Assembly (NCBI RefSeq): GCF_003258355.1
Contig: NZ_QKPO01000013.1
Span: 62,001-126,000, forward strand
Reading direction: 5' to 3'
Length of the DNA: 64,000 nt
Origin: Confluentibacter sediminis
Lineage (GTDB): Bacteria; Bacteroidota; Bacteroidia; Flavobacteriales; Flavobacteriaceae
The position numbers were made by a program, and so were the translations under genes. This document shows positions 52,128 to 61,503 of this stretch, piece after piece. The notes under the pieces are model-generated. The model saw only the letters and a list, made by a program, of their open reading frames with translations, was not told the origin of the DNA and did no database searches. Each line of letters opens with the position of its first letter. Positions within the stretch are counted from its first letter, which is position 1.

Positions 52128-54332
52128 TTAATTAGCCACTTCACTTATAAACTTAATTCTGTACAGACGAAGTTCTTCATCATCATATTCTCCATCAAAT
52201 TCCTTAATAGCCACATCAATGGCATCAGATTGTGAATCCATAAAATAATCATGGATTTCCTCTTGTTGATCTTCATCTAAAATCTCATCAATCCAATAGG
52301 TAATATTTAGTTTGGTTCCTGAATAGACAATAGCTTCCATTTCCTTGATAAATTCTTGCATGGACATGCCTTTAGACGACGCAATGTCATCAAGAGGCAA
52401 TTTTCTATCAATATTTTGAATGATGTATAATTTATTGGCAGAATTGCTCCCAGTTGATTTTACCACCAAATCATCTGGTCTTAAGATGTCATTTTCTTCA
52501 ACGTATTTGCCAATCAATTCCACAAAATCTTTACCATATTTTTTAGCTTTCCCGTCTCCAACCCCATGTACATTTGCCAATTCCATTAAATTTATGGGAT
52601 ACTTTAAAGCCATATCTTCCAAAGACGGATCTTGAAATATTACAAATGGAGGTACTCCTAGTTTTTTAGCATTCTTTTTACGTAAATCTTTAAGCATACC
52701 CATTAAAACCTCATCAGCAGAAGCACTATCACTTTTTGCGGAAACAATAATACTTCCATCTTCTTGCTCTCCATCAAAAACATGGTCTTCGGTCATCATA
52801 AACGATGCCGGTTTTTTAATAAAAGCTTTTCCTTTATCATTTAACTTAATCACACCATAGGTTTCAATATCCTTTTTCAAATATCCAGCTACCAATAATT
52901 GTCGGAGTAAAGCCATCCAATATTTATTATCCTTATGGCTTCCTTTACCAAAAAATGGTTGTTCGTCTGTTTTATGAGATTTTATAAGTGCATTTTCTTT
53001 ACCAATAACAACGTTAACTAAATCTTTGGATTTATATTTCTCATTTGTATTTTGAATAGTTTCAAGTAGAAATTTCGCATCGTCTTTAGCTTCATGTTGC
53101 TTTTTGGGATGACGTACATTATCATCCATATCTCCCCCCTCACCAGTTTCATTATCAAACTCTTCTCCAAAATAATGAAGTATAAATTTCCTTCTAGAGA
53201 TAGAGGTTTCTGCAAAAGCAACAACTTCTTGCAACAAAGCCTGCCCTATTTCTTGTTCGGCAACTGGCTTGCCAGACATAAATTTCTCTAGTTTTTCAAT
53301 ATCTTTATAGGAATAATAAGCTAAACAATGACCTTCGCCACCATCTCGGCCTGCCCGACCTGTTTCTTGATAATAACTTTCTATACTTTTGGGAATATCA
53401 TGATGAATTACAAATCGAACATCTGGTTTATCGATACCCATTCCAAATGCTATGGTTGCCACTACCACATCGACATCTTCCATAAGGAATTTATCTTGGT
53501 GGCTACTTCTGGTTTTTGCATCTAGCCCAGCATGATATGGTACTGCTTTAATACCATTTACTTGTAAAACTTGGGCTAATTCTTCAACTCGTTTTCTACT
53601 CAAACAATATATAATCCCTGATTTTCCTGTGTTTTGTTTTACAAAGCGAATAATATCTGCATCTACATTTTTTGTTTTAGGACGCACTTCATAATACAAA
53701 TTTGGTCTGTTAAACGATGCTTTAAACGTTTTCGCATTAGGAATCCCAAGATTTTTCAAAACATCTTCTTGAACTTTTGGTGTGGCCGTTGCTGTTAAAC
53801 CTATAATTGGAATATTATCTCCAATCCTGCCAATTATCTGCTTTAAATTTCTATATTCTGGTCTAAAATCGTGTCCCCATTCACTAATGCAATGGGCTTC
53901 ATCTACTGCCATAAAAGACACTTTTACCGAGCGTAAAAAATCCACATTTTCTTCTTTGGTCAACGATTCCGGAGCAACATATAACAATTTAGTAATGCCA
54001 TTGGTTATATCTTCTTTAACACGCTTAACCTCGGTTTTATTAAGAGAAGAATTTAATACATGTGCAATGCCTTCTTCGTTGGAAATACCTCTAATAGCAT
54101 CTACTTGATTTTTCATTAATGCTATTAAAGGCGAGACAATAATGGCGGTTCCTTCTTGCATTAAAGCAGGTAATTGATAACAAAGAGACTTACCGCCCCC
54201 TGTTGGCATAATTACGAATGTATTATTTCCTGATAAAATACTTTCAATAACGCCTTCTTGAAGGCCTTTGAATTTACCAAAGCCAAAATATTTTTTTAAT
54301 GAAGCTTGTAAGTCACTTTTTGATATTAACAT
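52128..54332 (-). CDS. recQ: ATP-dependent DNA helicase RecQ
   Basis: The 734-residue protein has the SF2 helicase motifs IMPTGGGKSLCYQLPA (Walker A), DEAHCISEWGHDFRPEY, TATATPKVQ, GRAGRDGGEGHC, and then the RQC region and a C-terminal HRDC-like domain (VHGVGDGKAKKYGKDFVELI). The zinc-binding cysteines usual in RecQ between helicase and winged helix are not clear (a HYFGEEFDNETGEGG stretch stands there), which is common in Bacteroidetes RecQ. It works in recombination repair. Divergent from kdsD. Confidence 0.95.
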   Translation of the reverse strand: MLISKSDLQASLKKYFGFGKFKGLQEGVIESILSGNNTFVIMPTGGGKSLCYQLPALMQEGTAIIVSPLIALMKNQVDAIRGISNEEGIAHVLNSSLNKTEVKRVKEDITNGITKLLYVAPESLTKEENVDFLRSVKVSFMAVDEAHCISEWGHDFRPEYRNLKQIIGRIGDNIPIIGLTATATPKVQEDVLKNLGIPNAKTFKASFNRPNLYYEVRPKTKNVDADIIRFVKQNTGKSGIIYCLSRKRVEELAQVLQVNGIKAVPYHAGLDAKTRSSHQDKFLMEDVDVVVATIAFGMGIDKPDVRFVIHHDIPKSIESYYQETGRAGRDGGEGHCLAYYSYKDIEKLEKFMSGKPVAEQEIGQALLQEVVAFAETSISRRKFILHYFGEEFDNETGEGGDMDDNVRHPKKQHEAKDDAKFLLETIQNTNEKYKSKDLVNVVIGKENALIKSHKTDEQPFFGKGSHKDNKYWMALLRQLLVAGYLKKDIETYGVIKLNDKGKAFIKKPASFMMTEDHVFDGEQEDGSIIVSAKSDSASADEVLMGMLKDLRKKNAKKLGVPPFVIFQDPSLEDMALKYPINLMELANVHGVGDGKAKKYGKDFVELIGKYVEENDILRPDDLVVKSTGSNSANKLYIIQNIDRKLPLDDIASSKGMSMQEFIKEMEAIVYSGTKLNITYWIDEILDEDQQEEIHDYFMDSQSDAIDVAIKEFDGEYDDEELRLYRIKFISEVAN

Positions 54333-54393
54333 GAACGGTATAAAAACTTAATTTAAATAAAAACACAAATCCTTAATTTAATTTAGTTGTGTA

Positions 54394-54425
54394 TTGAGAG
54401 AACCCTCATTTTTTCGTTAGTTTTG
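54394..54425 (+). promoter_or_regulatory. Bacteroidetes promoter for kdsD-tatC-CMD-lptB
   Basis: TTG at 54394-54396 and TAGTTTTG at 54418-54425, separated by 21 bp, fit the consensus. It lies 92 bp before the kdsD start in the recQ/kdsD divergent spacer. Confidence 0.6.
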
Positions 54426-54517
54426 TAACGATAATCAAAATTAACATTAAATTTAATCTGATTAACATTAAAGATAACAAAATCTTTAAAAGCATCAATC
54501 AAAAAAAATAATAAATT

Positions 54518-55483
54518 TTGAAAAATAAAAATTCTATTATTACTACTGCTATACAGACCATTACCATGGAAGGGGATGCTATTTTGAATCTTTCCACTCT
54601 AATTAATGATGAATTTGCTGAAGCTGTAGAAGCTATTTATACCTCAAAAGGGCGACTTATCATTACGGGCGTTGGTAAAAGTGCCATTATTGCCAATAAA
54701 ATCGTAGCCACACTTAACTCTACTGGAACACCTTCGGTTTTTATGCATGCTGCAGATGCCATTCATGGTGATTTAGGCCTTATTTTAAAAGACGACATTG
54801 TAGTTTGTATATCTAAAAGTGGAAATACCCCCGAAATAAAAGTTCTTATTCCGTTAATCAAAAGCGCTAAAAATAAAATAATTGCCATAACTGGGCATAA
54901 AGAATCATTTTTAGGAGAACAAGCAGATTACATACTCAATTCTTATGTTGAAAAAGAAGCTTGTCCTAATAATTTAGCACCAACAACAAGTACCACGGCT
55001 CAATTAGTCATAGGTGATGCACTTGCCATTTGCTTACTTGAACTGCGCGGATTTTCAAGTAAAGATTTTGCAAAATACCATCCAGGTGGCGCTTTAGGTA
55101 AACGATTATATTTAAGAGTTGAAGATATCTCGTCTGTAAATTTAAAACCAAAAGTTTTTAAAGAAACTGGTATTAAAGATATTATTATTGAAATGACAGA
55201 AAAAATGCTCGGTGTAACGGCTGTTGTAGAAAACGATGCTATTATTGGCATTATAACTGATGGTGATTTACGACGTATGCTAAGTAAAGCGGATGATTTT
55301 TTATCATTAACAGCTAATGAAATTATGAGTATTAACCCAAAACGCATACAGGCAAATGCTATGGCGATAGAAGCTAAAGAAACTATGGAAATTTATGGCA
55401 TTTCTCAATTACTTGTTGAAGATCATGGCAAATATGCAGGCGTCGTTCACTTACACGATTTAATTAAAGAAGGTATTATATAA
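54518..55483 (+). CDS. kdsD: D-arabinose 5-phosphate isomerase (KdsD/KpsF)
   Basis: The 321-residue protein has an N-terminal SIS domain (GRLIITGVGKSAIIANKIV, CISKSGNTPEIKVLIPLI) and two CBS domains (~200-320, TAVVENDAIIGIITDGDLRR). It makes D-arabinose 5-phosphate for Kdo and LPS. The start is TTG at 54518: an in-frame stop precedes it, and the next ATG would remove residues conserved in KdsD. The tatC ATG overlaps the stop by one base. It heads the operon with tatC, CMD and lptB. Confidence 0.95.
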   Translation: MKNKNSIITTAIQTITMEGDAILNLSTLINDEFAEAVEAIYTSKGRLIITGVGKSAIIANKIVATLNSTGTPSVFMHAADAIHGDLGLILKDDIVVCISKSGNTPEIKVLIPLIKSAKNKIIAITGHKESFLGEQADYILNSYVEKEACPNNLAPTTSTTAQLVIGDALAICLLELRGFSSKDFAKYHPGGALGKRLYLRVEDISSVNLKPKVFKETGIKDIIIEMTEKMLGVTAVVENDAIIGIITDGDLRRMLSKADDFLSLTANEIMSINPKRIQANAMAIEAKETMEIYGISQLLVEDHGKYAGVVHLHDLIKEGII

Positions 55484-56307
55484 TGGCAAAGAAGAATATA
55501 AATGAGATGTCTTTTTTAGATCATCTAGAAGATTTACGTTGGCATTTAATAAGGATTGTTGTTGCGGTGGTTATTACTGCCACTGCAGCATTTTTTGCAA
55601 AATCATTTATATTTGATTTCTTAATTTTTGGTCCTGCAAAATCTAATTTTGTCACCTATAAAATATTGTGTGATTTGGCACAGAATTTTGGTATGAGCGA
55701 TAGCTTTTGTTTTGAAGAATTACCCTTTCAAATACAAAGCAGAACCATGGCTGGTCAGTTTTCCGCCCATATTTGGACAGCCATATTAGCCGGTTTTGTT
55801 ATCGCATTTCCTTACATTCTTTATGAACTTTGGAAATTCATAAGTCCCGCATTACATGAAAACGAACGTAAACATTCTCGAGGTTTTATAATTATAGCGT
55901 CCATTTTATTTTTTATTGGTGTCCTTTTTGGATATTATATTATTTGTCCACTATCCATAAATTTCTTGGGATCCTATCAAGTGAGTTCACAAGTCCATAA
56001 TGATTTTGATTTAGATAGTTATATAGGCTTAGTGAGATCTTCTGTTTTAGCTTCGGGATTGGTTTTTGAACTTCCTATACTTATCTACTTTTTAACAAAG
56101 ATAGGATTGGTAACCCCTGAATTTTTAAGAAAATACAGGAAGTATGCATTAATATTGGTATTGGTCGTATCTGCTATTATAACCCCACCAGATATTGCCA
56201 GTCAAATTATTGTAGCCATTCCTATACTTATTTTATACGAAGTGAGCATATATATATCCAGAATCGTAATTAGAAACCAAAGAAGAAACGAAAAGAAACA
56301 TGCCTAA
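55483..56307 (+). CDS. tatC: Sec-independent protein translocase TatC
   Basis: The 274-residue protein has six hydrophobic segments and the TatC motifs SFLDHLEDLRWHLIRIVVAV at the start and FVIAFPYILYELWKFISPAL in the middle. It is the receptor for twin-arginine signal peptides in the inner membrane. The start shares one base with the kdsD stop. No tatA/B is adjacent. Confidence 0.97.
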   Translation: MAKKNINEMSFLDHLEDLRWHLIRIVVAVVITATAAFFAKSFIFDFLIFGPAKSNFVTYKILCDLAQNFGMSDSFCFEELPFQIQSRTMAGQFSAHIWTAILAGFVIAFPYILYELWKFISPALHENERKHSRGFIIIASILFFIGVLFGYYIICPLSINFLGSYQVSSQVHNDFDLDSYIGLVRSSVLASGLVFELPILIYFLTKIGLVTPEFLRKYRKYALILVLVVSAIITPPDIASQIIVAIPILILYEVSIYISRIVIRNQRRNEKKHA

Positions 56308-56653
56308 TATTGTTGAAGAATTCAATGAATATCGTTCTAAAATGAATGATAAAATTTTAGCTGATAATAATAAGGTTATAAAACGTATTTTTAATCTAGA
56401 TACCAATACATATACCGAAGGCGCTTTAGATGTTAAAACTAAGGAGCTTTTAGGATTGGTAGCATCGGCTGTTCTACGATGTGATGATTGCGTGAAATAC
56501 CATTTAGAAACCAGTTATAAATTAGGATTGACCAAAGAAGAAGTTGTAGAAGCACTAAGTGTGGCCACACTAGTTGGTGGCACCATTGTGATTCCTCATT
56601 TACGTAGAGCATACGAATTTTGGGATGCTTTGGAAGATCAAGATAAAAACTAA
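56300..56653 (+). CDS. Carboxymuconolactone decarboxylase (AhpD-like) family protein
   Basis: The 117-residue protein has the CMD/AhpD fold with the motif LRCDDCVKYHLETSYKLGLT: a CxxC pair and a following histidine, as in AhpD peroxidases. It may act as a disulfide-dependent peroxidase or carrier; the role next to tatC and lptB is unclear. It overlaps the tatC end by eight bases. Confidence 0.92.
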   Translation: MPNIVEEFNEYRSKMNDKILADNNKVIKRIFNLDTNTYTEGALDVKTKELLGLVASAVLRCDDCVKYHLETSYKLGLTKEEVVEALSVATLVGGTIVIPHLRRAYEFWDALEDQDKN

Positions 56654-56714
56654 TTAATTTACCTTCGCTAAACACTTATATGTTTTTGCTATTTTTAGCG
56701 TTTATGATACAGAT

Positions 56715-57455
56715 ATGATTTTAAGAGCCGAAAATTTAATGAAGTCCTATAGTGGGCGAAAAGTTGTGAAATCTGTTTCACTTGAAGTAAATCAAGGAGA
56801 AATAGTTGGTTTATTAGGTCCTAATGGGGCTGGTAAAACAACTTCTTTTTATATGATTGTTGGTTTAATAAAACCAAATGGTGGTCATATTTATTTAGAC
56901 AATAAAGAGATCACTAAATATCCCATGTATAAACGTGCCCAAAATGGTATTGGCTATTTGGCTCAAGAAGCATCCGTTTTTAGAAAATTAAGTATTGAAG
57001 ATAATATTTTAAGTGTTTTGCAACTTACTAAACTTAGCAAGAAACAGCAGCAGGACAAAATGGAATCCTTAATTGAAGAATTTGGTTTAGGGCATATTCG
57101 CAAAAGCAGAGGTGATTTATTATCTGGTGGCGAACGCCGACGTACAGAAATAGCAAGAGCCTTGGCAACCGATCCCAATTTTATTTTATTGGACGAACCT
57201 TTTGCTGGGGTAGATCCTGTAGCTGTTGAAGATATCCAACGCATTGTAGCGCAATTAACCAAAAAAAATATTGGCATTTTAATTACAGACCATAACGTAC
57301 AAGAAACACTGGCTATTACCGATAGAACGTATTTGATGTTTGAAGGGAGCATTTTAAAAGCCGGTGTTCCAGAAGAGCTTGCTAATGACGACATGGTTAG
57401 AAAAGTGTATTTAGGACAGAATTTTGAATTACGCAAGAAGAAGATTAGGGACTAG
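56715..57455 (+). CDS. lptB: LPS export ABC transporter ATP-binding protein
   Basis: The 246-residue protein has Walker [21 protein letters not shown], signature [16 protein letters not shown], and Walker [16 protein letters not shown], with the LptB signature regions [17 protein letters not shown]. It powers LPS transport to the outer membrane with LptFG. Co-location with kdsD fits LPS biogenesis. It is 61 bp from the CMD gene. Confidence 0.96.
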   Translation: MILRAENLMKSYSGRKVVKSVSLEVNQGEIVGLLGPNGAGKTTSFYMIVGLIKPNGGHIYLDNKEITKYPMYKRAQNGIGYLAQEASVFRKLSIEDNILSVLQLTKLSKKQQQDKMESLIEEFGLGHIRKSRGDLLSGGERRRTEIARALATDPNFILLDEPFAGVDPVAVEDIQRIVAQLTKKNIGILITDHNVQETLAITDRTYLMFEGSILKAGVPEELANDDMVRKVYLGQNFELRKKKIRD

Positions 57456-57668
57456 ACACAAAGTATCATTACTTTTTCAATCATTGCTTTCATCGAATCT
57501 ACGATTTAACGCAAAGACAGAAAAGCATTAAAATCCAGCGAATAATTCCAATATTTTAATTACTAGACCTTTTGATTAAGCTTGTCCTTTCCCTCAAGTC
57601 TATTTTCATTGGCCACTTCCATTTTCCTTATTACCCTCACAATTATAACAATACCAATACATTAAGGA

Positions 57669-57707
57669 GTTTAAAATAAATACGTTTATTTTAAACCACA
57701 TTTTTTT
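57669..57707 (+). terminator. Palindrome in the 57456-57790 spacer, possible terminator or operator
   Basis: GTTTAAAATAAA (57669-57680) pairs exactly with 57685-57696 around loop TACG, and a T run begins at 57701. It lies 214 bp after the lptB stop and 84 bp before the SPFH gene, so it may end lptB transcription. The rest of this 335-bp spacer holds nothing clear; on the minus strand a short frame (VANENRLEGKDKLNQKV, ending at 57563) looks protein-like but has no family. Confidence 0.5.
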
Positions 57708-57790
57708 ATATAAATATGGCAAAAGCATTAAAATAAAACATATCTTTATGATATCATTTTAATATCATTTTAAACTAAACAAACTATATC

Positions 57791-58651
57791 ATGAAAGAAG
57801 AAAAAATTATAATTCCTGCAAATGGTTACCTAGCACTATTCATCACTTTCGCCATTTTGATTGGTTCTACATTTTTAGCATTTTACAAAGAAGACAGTAC
57901 ATTTATACTGTTGCTATTAGTTATCTTTTTTATTATTCCCGGTTTTGTTATGGTGCAGCCCAATAACTCAAGAGTGTTATTACTTTTTGGGAAATATATT
58001 GGAACTATTAAAAAAAACGGTTTATATTGGGTAAACCCTTTTTATAGCAAAAAGAAGATATCATTACGTGCGAGTAATTTTGACAGTGAGCGTTTAAAAG
58101 TAAATGATAAAATGGGCAACCCTATCATGATTAGCACGATTTTAGTTTGGCGGGTAAAAAACACTTATAAAGCTGCATTTGATGTCGATAATTTTGAAAA
58201 TTTTGTACGAGTACAAACCGATGCTGCCGTAAGGAAACTAGCGAGCATGTATCCTTATGATAATTTTGCAGATGAAGGTTTAGATGAAGATATCACACTA
58301 CGCTCCAGTGTTAATGAAGTTAGCGAAGCTCTGGAGAAAGAAATAGATGAAAGACTTTCTATAGCAGGCATTGAAGTTTTAGAAGCCAGAATAGGGTATT
58401 TAGCTTATGCGCAAGAAATAGCGAATGCCATGTTGAAACGCCAACAAGCTACTGCTATAGTTGCGGCAAGACATAAAATTGTTGAAGGGGCAGTAAGCAT
58501 GGTAGAAATGGCTCTTGAAGAATTAAACAAAAAGCAGATTGTAGACTTGGACGAAGATCGAAAAGCAGCTATGGTTAGCAACCTCATGGTTATTCTATGT
58601 GGCGATAAAGATGCATCCCCTGTTTTAAATACAGGAACTTTAAATCATTAA
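57791..58651 (+). CDS. SPFH/Band 7 (prohibitin-like) membrane protein
   Basis: The 286-residue protein has two N-terminal hydrophobic segments, then the SPFH domain (KYIGTIKKNGLYWVNPFYSK, RVKNTYKAAFDVDNFENFV, IAGIEVLEARIGYLAYAQEI) and a helical C-terminus. SPFH proteins form scaffolds on membranes. The two following genes are 2 bp away and overlapping, so they form an operon. Confidence 0.93.
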   Translation: MKEEKIIIPANGYLALFITFAILIGSTFLAFYKEDSTFILLLLVIFFIIPGFVMVQPNNSRVLLLFGKYIGTIKKNGLYWVNPFYSKKKISLRASNFDSERLKVNDKMGNPIMISTILVWRVKNTYKAAFDVDNFENFVRVQTDAAVRKLASMYPYDNFADEGLDEDITLRSSVNEVSEALEKEIDERLSIAGIEVLEARIGYLAYAQEIANAMLKRQQATAIVAARHKIVEGAVSMVEMALEELNKKQIVDLDEDRKAAMVSNLMVILCGDKDASPVLNTGTLNH

Positions 58652-58652
58652 A

Positions 58653-59147
58653 ATGAGAGTTTTCAAAGAAGAACAACGTTTTACCCAAACCTGGTTAATG
58701 ACATTAATCTGTATTATAGTTATATTCACAACGATAACTTTTACGAAGAATTTTATAAATGATAAAATAGATTTTCTTAGCTACCTCTATATGTTAAGTG
58801 TTGTTCTAATACCATGTATATTGATCTTTATTTTTAAATTAAAAACCAGAATTGACGAAACTGGCATACATTATCAATTTTATCCTATTCATTTAAAAAT
58901 GAAATCCATTCTTTGGAAAGATATTAAGCATGCTGAAACCAGAACATACCATGCACTTTTGGAATATGGTGGCTGGGGTTTAAGAAACGGCATTTTTTTT
59001 GGTAAAAAAGGGACAGCCATAAATATTAAAGGCAATATGGGTATCCAACTCATACTTAATGACAACAAGAAGATACTTATTGGCACTCAAAAGAAATTTG
59101 ATGCTGACAATAGCATCTCCCGATATTTACATAAGAATCAATTATGA
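58653..59147 (+). CDS. Two-TM membrane protein with PH-like domain
   Basis: The 164-residue protein has two membrane segments (about residues 13-30 and 41-62), then a small beta domain with YQFYPIHLKMKSILWKDI, LLEYGGWGLRNGIFFGKKGT and KILIGTQKKFDADN. The layout resembles bacterial PH-like membrane proteins that often follow SPFH genes. Function unknown. The stop overlaps the ATG of the next gene (ATGA). Confidence 0.75.
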   Translation: MRVFKEEQRFTQTWLMTLICIIVIFTTITFTKNFINDKIDFLSYLYMLSVVLIPCILIFIFKLKTRIDETGIHYQFYPIHLKMKSILWKDIKHAETRTYHALLEYGGWGLRNGIFFGKKGTAINIKGNMGIQLILNDNKKILIGTQKKFDADNSISRYLHKNQL

Positions 59148-59320
59148 CAAAGAAAAAAGCTTTTGCATTGCGAATAGATGAAGATATGCTCAAAGCTATT
59201 GAAAAATGGGCTGCAGACGAATTCCGTAGTACGAATGGCCAATTGGAATGGATTTTGAATGAAAGTTTAAAAAAAGCTAAACGCTCTCCTAAAAAAAGAA
59301 ATACTGACGAAAACAATTAA
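59144..59320 (+). CDS. Small Arc-like ribbon-helix-helix protein
   Basis: This 58-residue gene encodes KKKAFALRIDEDMLKAIEKW, ADEFRSTNGQLEWILNESLK and a basic tail. The pattern (strand with ALRID, two helices, NGQ turn) is that of Arc/MetJ-type DNA-binding proteins, though homologues are also called HicB-type antitoxins. It overlaps the PH-like gene by four bases and ends the SPFH operon. Possible regulator of the operon (inference). Confidence 0.82.
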   Translation: MTKKKAFALRIDEDMLKAIEKWAADEFRSTNGQLEWILNESLKKAKRSPKKRNTDENN

Positions 59321-59328
59321 TTGGATCA

Positions 59329-60204
59329 TTATTTTTTATTCCCAATAAAAATCAACTTAAAACCCGTTACCACTAAAAAAGCAGCAAATCCAATCAACAA
59401 CCCAACCACAAACTCTTGAAGTATGGCTGGCAGCACATCTAGGAAATGATGCAGAAATTCAATATGATGAACAAAAATACCTCCAGCTACTAAAATCAAA
59501 GCTATCGTTCCAATTACTGATAACGCTTTAATGACCCAAGGAAGCGCCTGTACTAAAAAATTGCCAATACTTTTTAATACTTTATTATGTGTTCCGCTTT
59601 TTTTAATGAGTCTATACCCCATATCATCCATCCTAACAATGAGCGTTACTATTCCATAAACACCAATAGTTGCTAAAACCGACACAATAGAAACCACCAG
59701 TATTTGAAATAGAATAGCCTCTCCTATAACGGTTCCCAAAGCAATGATAACTATTTCAATAGACAAAATAAAATCTGTAAAAATAGCCGACTTTATTTTT
59801 TTCTTTTCTACTAGCAAAACATCTTCTTTAGAATCAGTTGCTTCAATAATTACTTTTTTTTCATGACTGTGAGGCATCAAAAACTCGTATATTTTTTCGG
59901 CACCTTCAAAAGCCAAATAAATACCTCCCAGCACTAAAAGTATCGTTATGGCAATGGGTACAAAAGCACTCAATAAAAAAGCAATGGGTAAAATTATGAG
60001 CTTATTAAGCAAAGAGCCTTTAGTAATAGCCCATAATACAGGAATTTCCCTTGAAGCTACAAATCCTGTTGCTTTTTCAGCATTGACCGCTAAATCGTCC
60101 CCTAAAATACCTGCCGTTTTTTTGGTGGTAATTTTGCTCATTACTACAACATCATCCATAAGTGAAGCGATATCATCCAATAATGCAAAAAATCCTGATG
60201 CCAT
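59329..60204 (-). CDS. DUF808 family membrane protein (YedI-like)
   Basis: The 291-residue protein starts MASGFFALLDDIASLMDDV, the DUF808 signature, then KTAGILGDDLAVNAEKATGF and several membrane segments (about six). Function is unknown. It converges on the RHH gene, with 8 bp between the stops, and there is no clear terminator there. Confidence 0.93.
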   Translation of the reverse strand: MASGFFALLDDIASLMDDVVVMSKITTKKTAGILGDDLAVNAEKATGFVASREIPVLWAITKGSLLNKLIILPIAFLLSAFVPIAITILLVLGGIYLAFEGAEKIYEFLMPHSHEKKVIIEATDSKEDVLLVEKKKIKSAIFTDFILSIEIVIIALGTVIGEAILFQILVVSIVSVLATIGVYGIVTLIVRMDDMGYRLIKKSGTHNKVLKSIGNFLVQALPWVIKALSVIGTIALILVAGGIFVHHIEFLHHFLDVLPAILQEFVVGLLIGFAAFLVVTGFKLIFIGNKK

Positions 60205-60246
60205 ACTATTATTTTATTAAGTAATTAAACCTATAAGTCTAAAAAA

Positions 60247-60984
60247 TTATTTTGAAGTTACAGTATCTAGTAGAGACATGACTATATAACTTATTATAAT
60301 AATGGGTATGGCAGCAAATTGAAATATAATTATAAATAAACCACATAAAATAATAAAAATATACCTAGTAGCATTGTTTTTAAAACTCCAATCCTTAAAC
60401 TTTAGTGCAAATAGCTTAATTCCAGAATTTAACATATAACAACTAACGAATGTTATCATTATTAAAAACCATTTATTTAAAATAATGGCATTTATATAAT
60501 CGCTATTCTGAAACTCCATAATTAATGGAAGTGAAATAATAAACAACGCATTTGCTGGTGTTGGCAAACCTTTAAAATAAGTTTGCTGGTCTTCATCTAA
60601 ATTAAACTTTGCTAATCTGTAAGCGGAAGCTAATGTCACCAATAACCCTAAAAACGGCAGTACGTTAATATGATAAAAATTAAAATTTGAATAATTAATA
60701 TCAGAATTCCCCCAACTACCTTCAGATAAAACAAATAATTTATACATGACCATACCCGGTACCAAACCACTAGTCACCATATCTGCTAAAGAATCCAATT
60801 GCAAGCCTAATTCACTTTGAACATTCAATTTTCTAGCTGCAAAACCATCAAAAAAATCAAAGAAAACACCCAAAAACATAAATAATGAAGCGGTCACAAA
60901 GTCATCATTTATAACAAAAATTACGGCAATACTTCCGCAAAATAGATTCAATAAGGTTAACGCATTAGGAATACTTTTCTTCAT
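60247..60984 (-). CDS. pssA: CDP-diacylglycerol--serine O-phosphatidyltransferase
   Basis: The 245-residue protein has the CDP-alcohol phosphotransferase motif DGxxAR...G...D...D (FDGFAARKL, then SELGLQLDSLAD), and begins with PNALTLLNLFCGSIAVIF, typical of the phosphatidylserine synthase II group. It has several membrane segments. It makes phosphatidylserine, the precursor of phosphatidylethanolamine. Normal length. Confidence 0.94.
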   Translation of the reverse strand: MKKSIPNALTLLNLFCGSIAVIFVINDDFVTASLFMFLGVFFDFFDGFAARKLNVQSELGLQLDSLADMVTSGLVPGMVMYKLFVLSEGSWGNSDINYSNFNFYHINVLPFLGLLVTLASAYRLAKFNLDEDQQTYFKGLPTPANALFIISLPLIMEFQNSDYINAIILNKWFLIMITFVSCYMLNSGIKLFALKFKDWSFKNNATRYIFIILCGLFIIIFQFAAIPIIIISYIVMSLLDTVTSK

Positions 60985-61503
60985 CGATACATATTTATAT
61001 TGTGTAAAAATAACAAAGAATTAGCGTCTAAAACAATAAGTGCTGGCATTTCAAGTATATTAGATTACAAATTATACACATATTTGTAAAAAAATTGCCT
61101 TTTGAAGATATGCCTAACCACATCAGTTTTTATTGCTCCATGAAACATCTTTGAACAAACCCTTTGGAAACATTAAAAATGAGCTGATGATATTGGTACG
61201 CCGCCTCATTAGGAATGAATAATGCTATATATTCCCACACCATCTATATAACTGCAGGTTGTTGGAATCCGGCAGATTTATTGGACTTAAAAGACAATTA
61301 ACTCTCTTTAATGTACTTTAGCTATTTTCCAATATGGCGAATGTTGATATGGTTTACTTAAGCGTTAGTGTTGAAAATTTTCAACCAAATTTTGGAGGTG
61401 ATTTTAAATACAATAACATATAAATAGATTATATTGGCGACCAAAGTATAGTAATATATTCATTAAAACTTGATTTCAGTATTTTTAGATAAAATTTTAT
61501 AAA
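60985..61503 (+). other. 519-bp spacer with short coding-like fragments
   Basis: No intact gene. On the plus strand several short frames look protein-like: SLNKPFGNIKNELMILVRRL (near 61149-61220), YITAGCWNPADLLDLKDN (ending near 61301), and VDMVYLSVSVENFQPNFGGD (near 61343-61402). They lie in different frames, which would fit a decayed gene, but no family is recognised and this may be chance. Confidence 0.25.
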
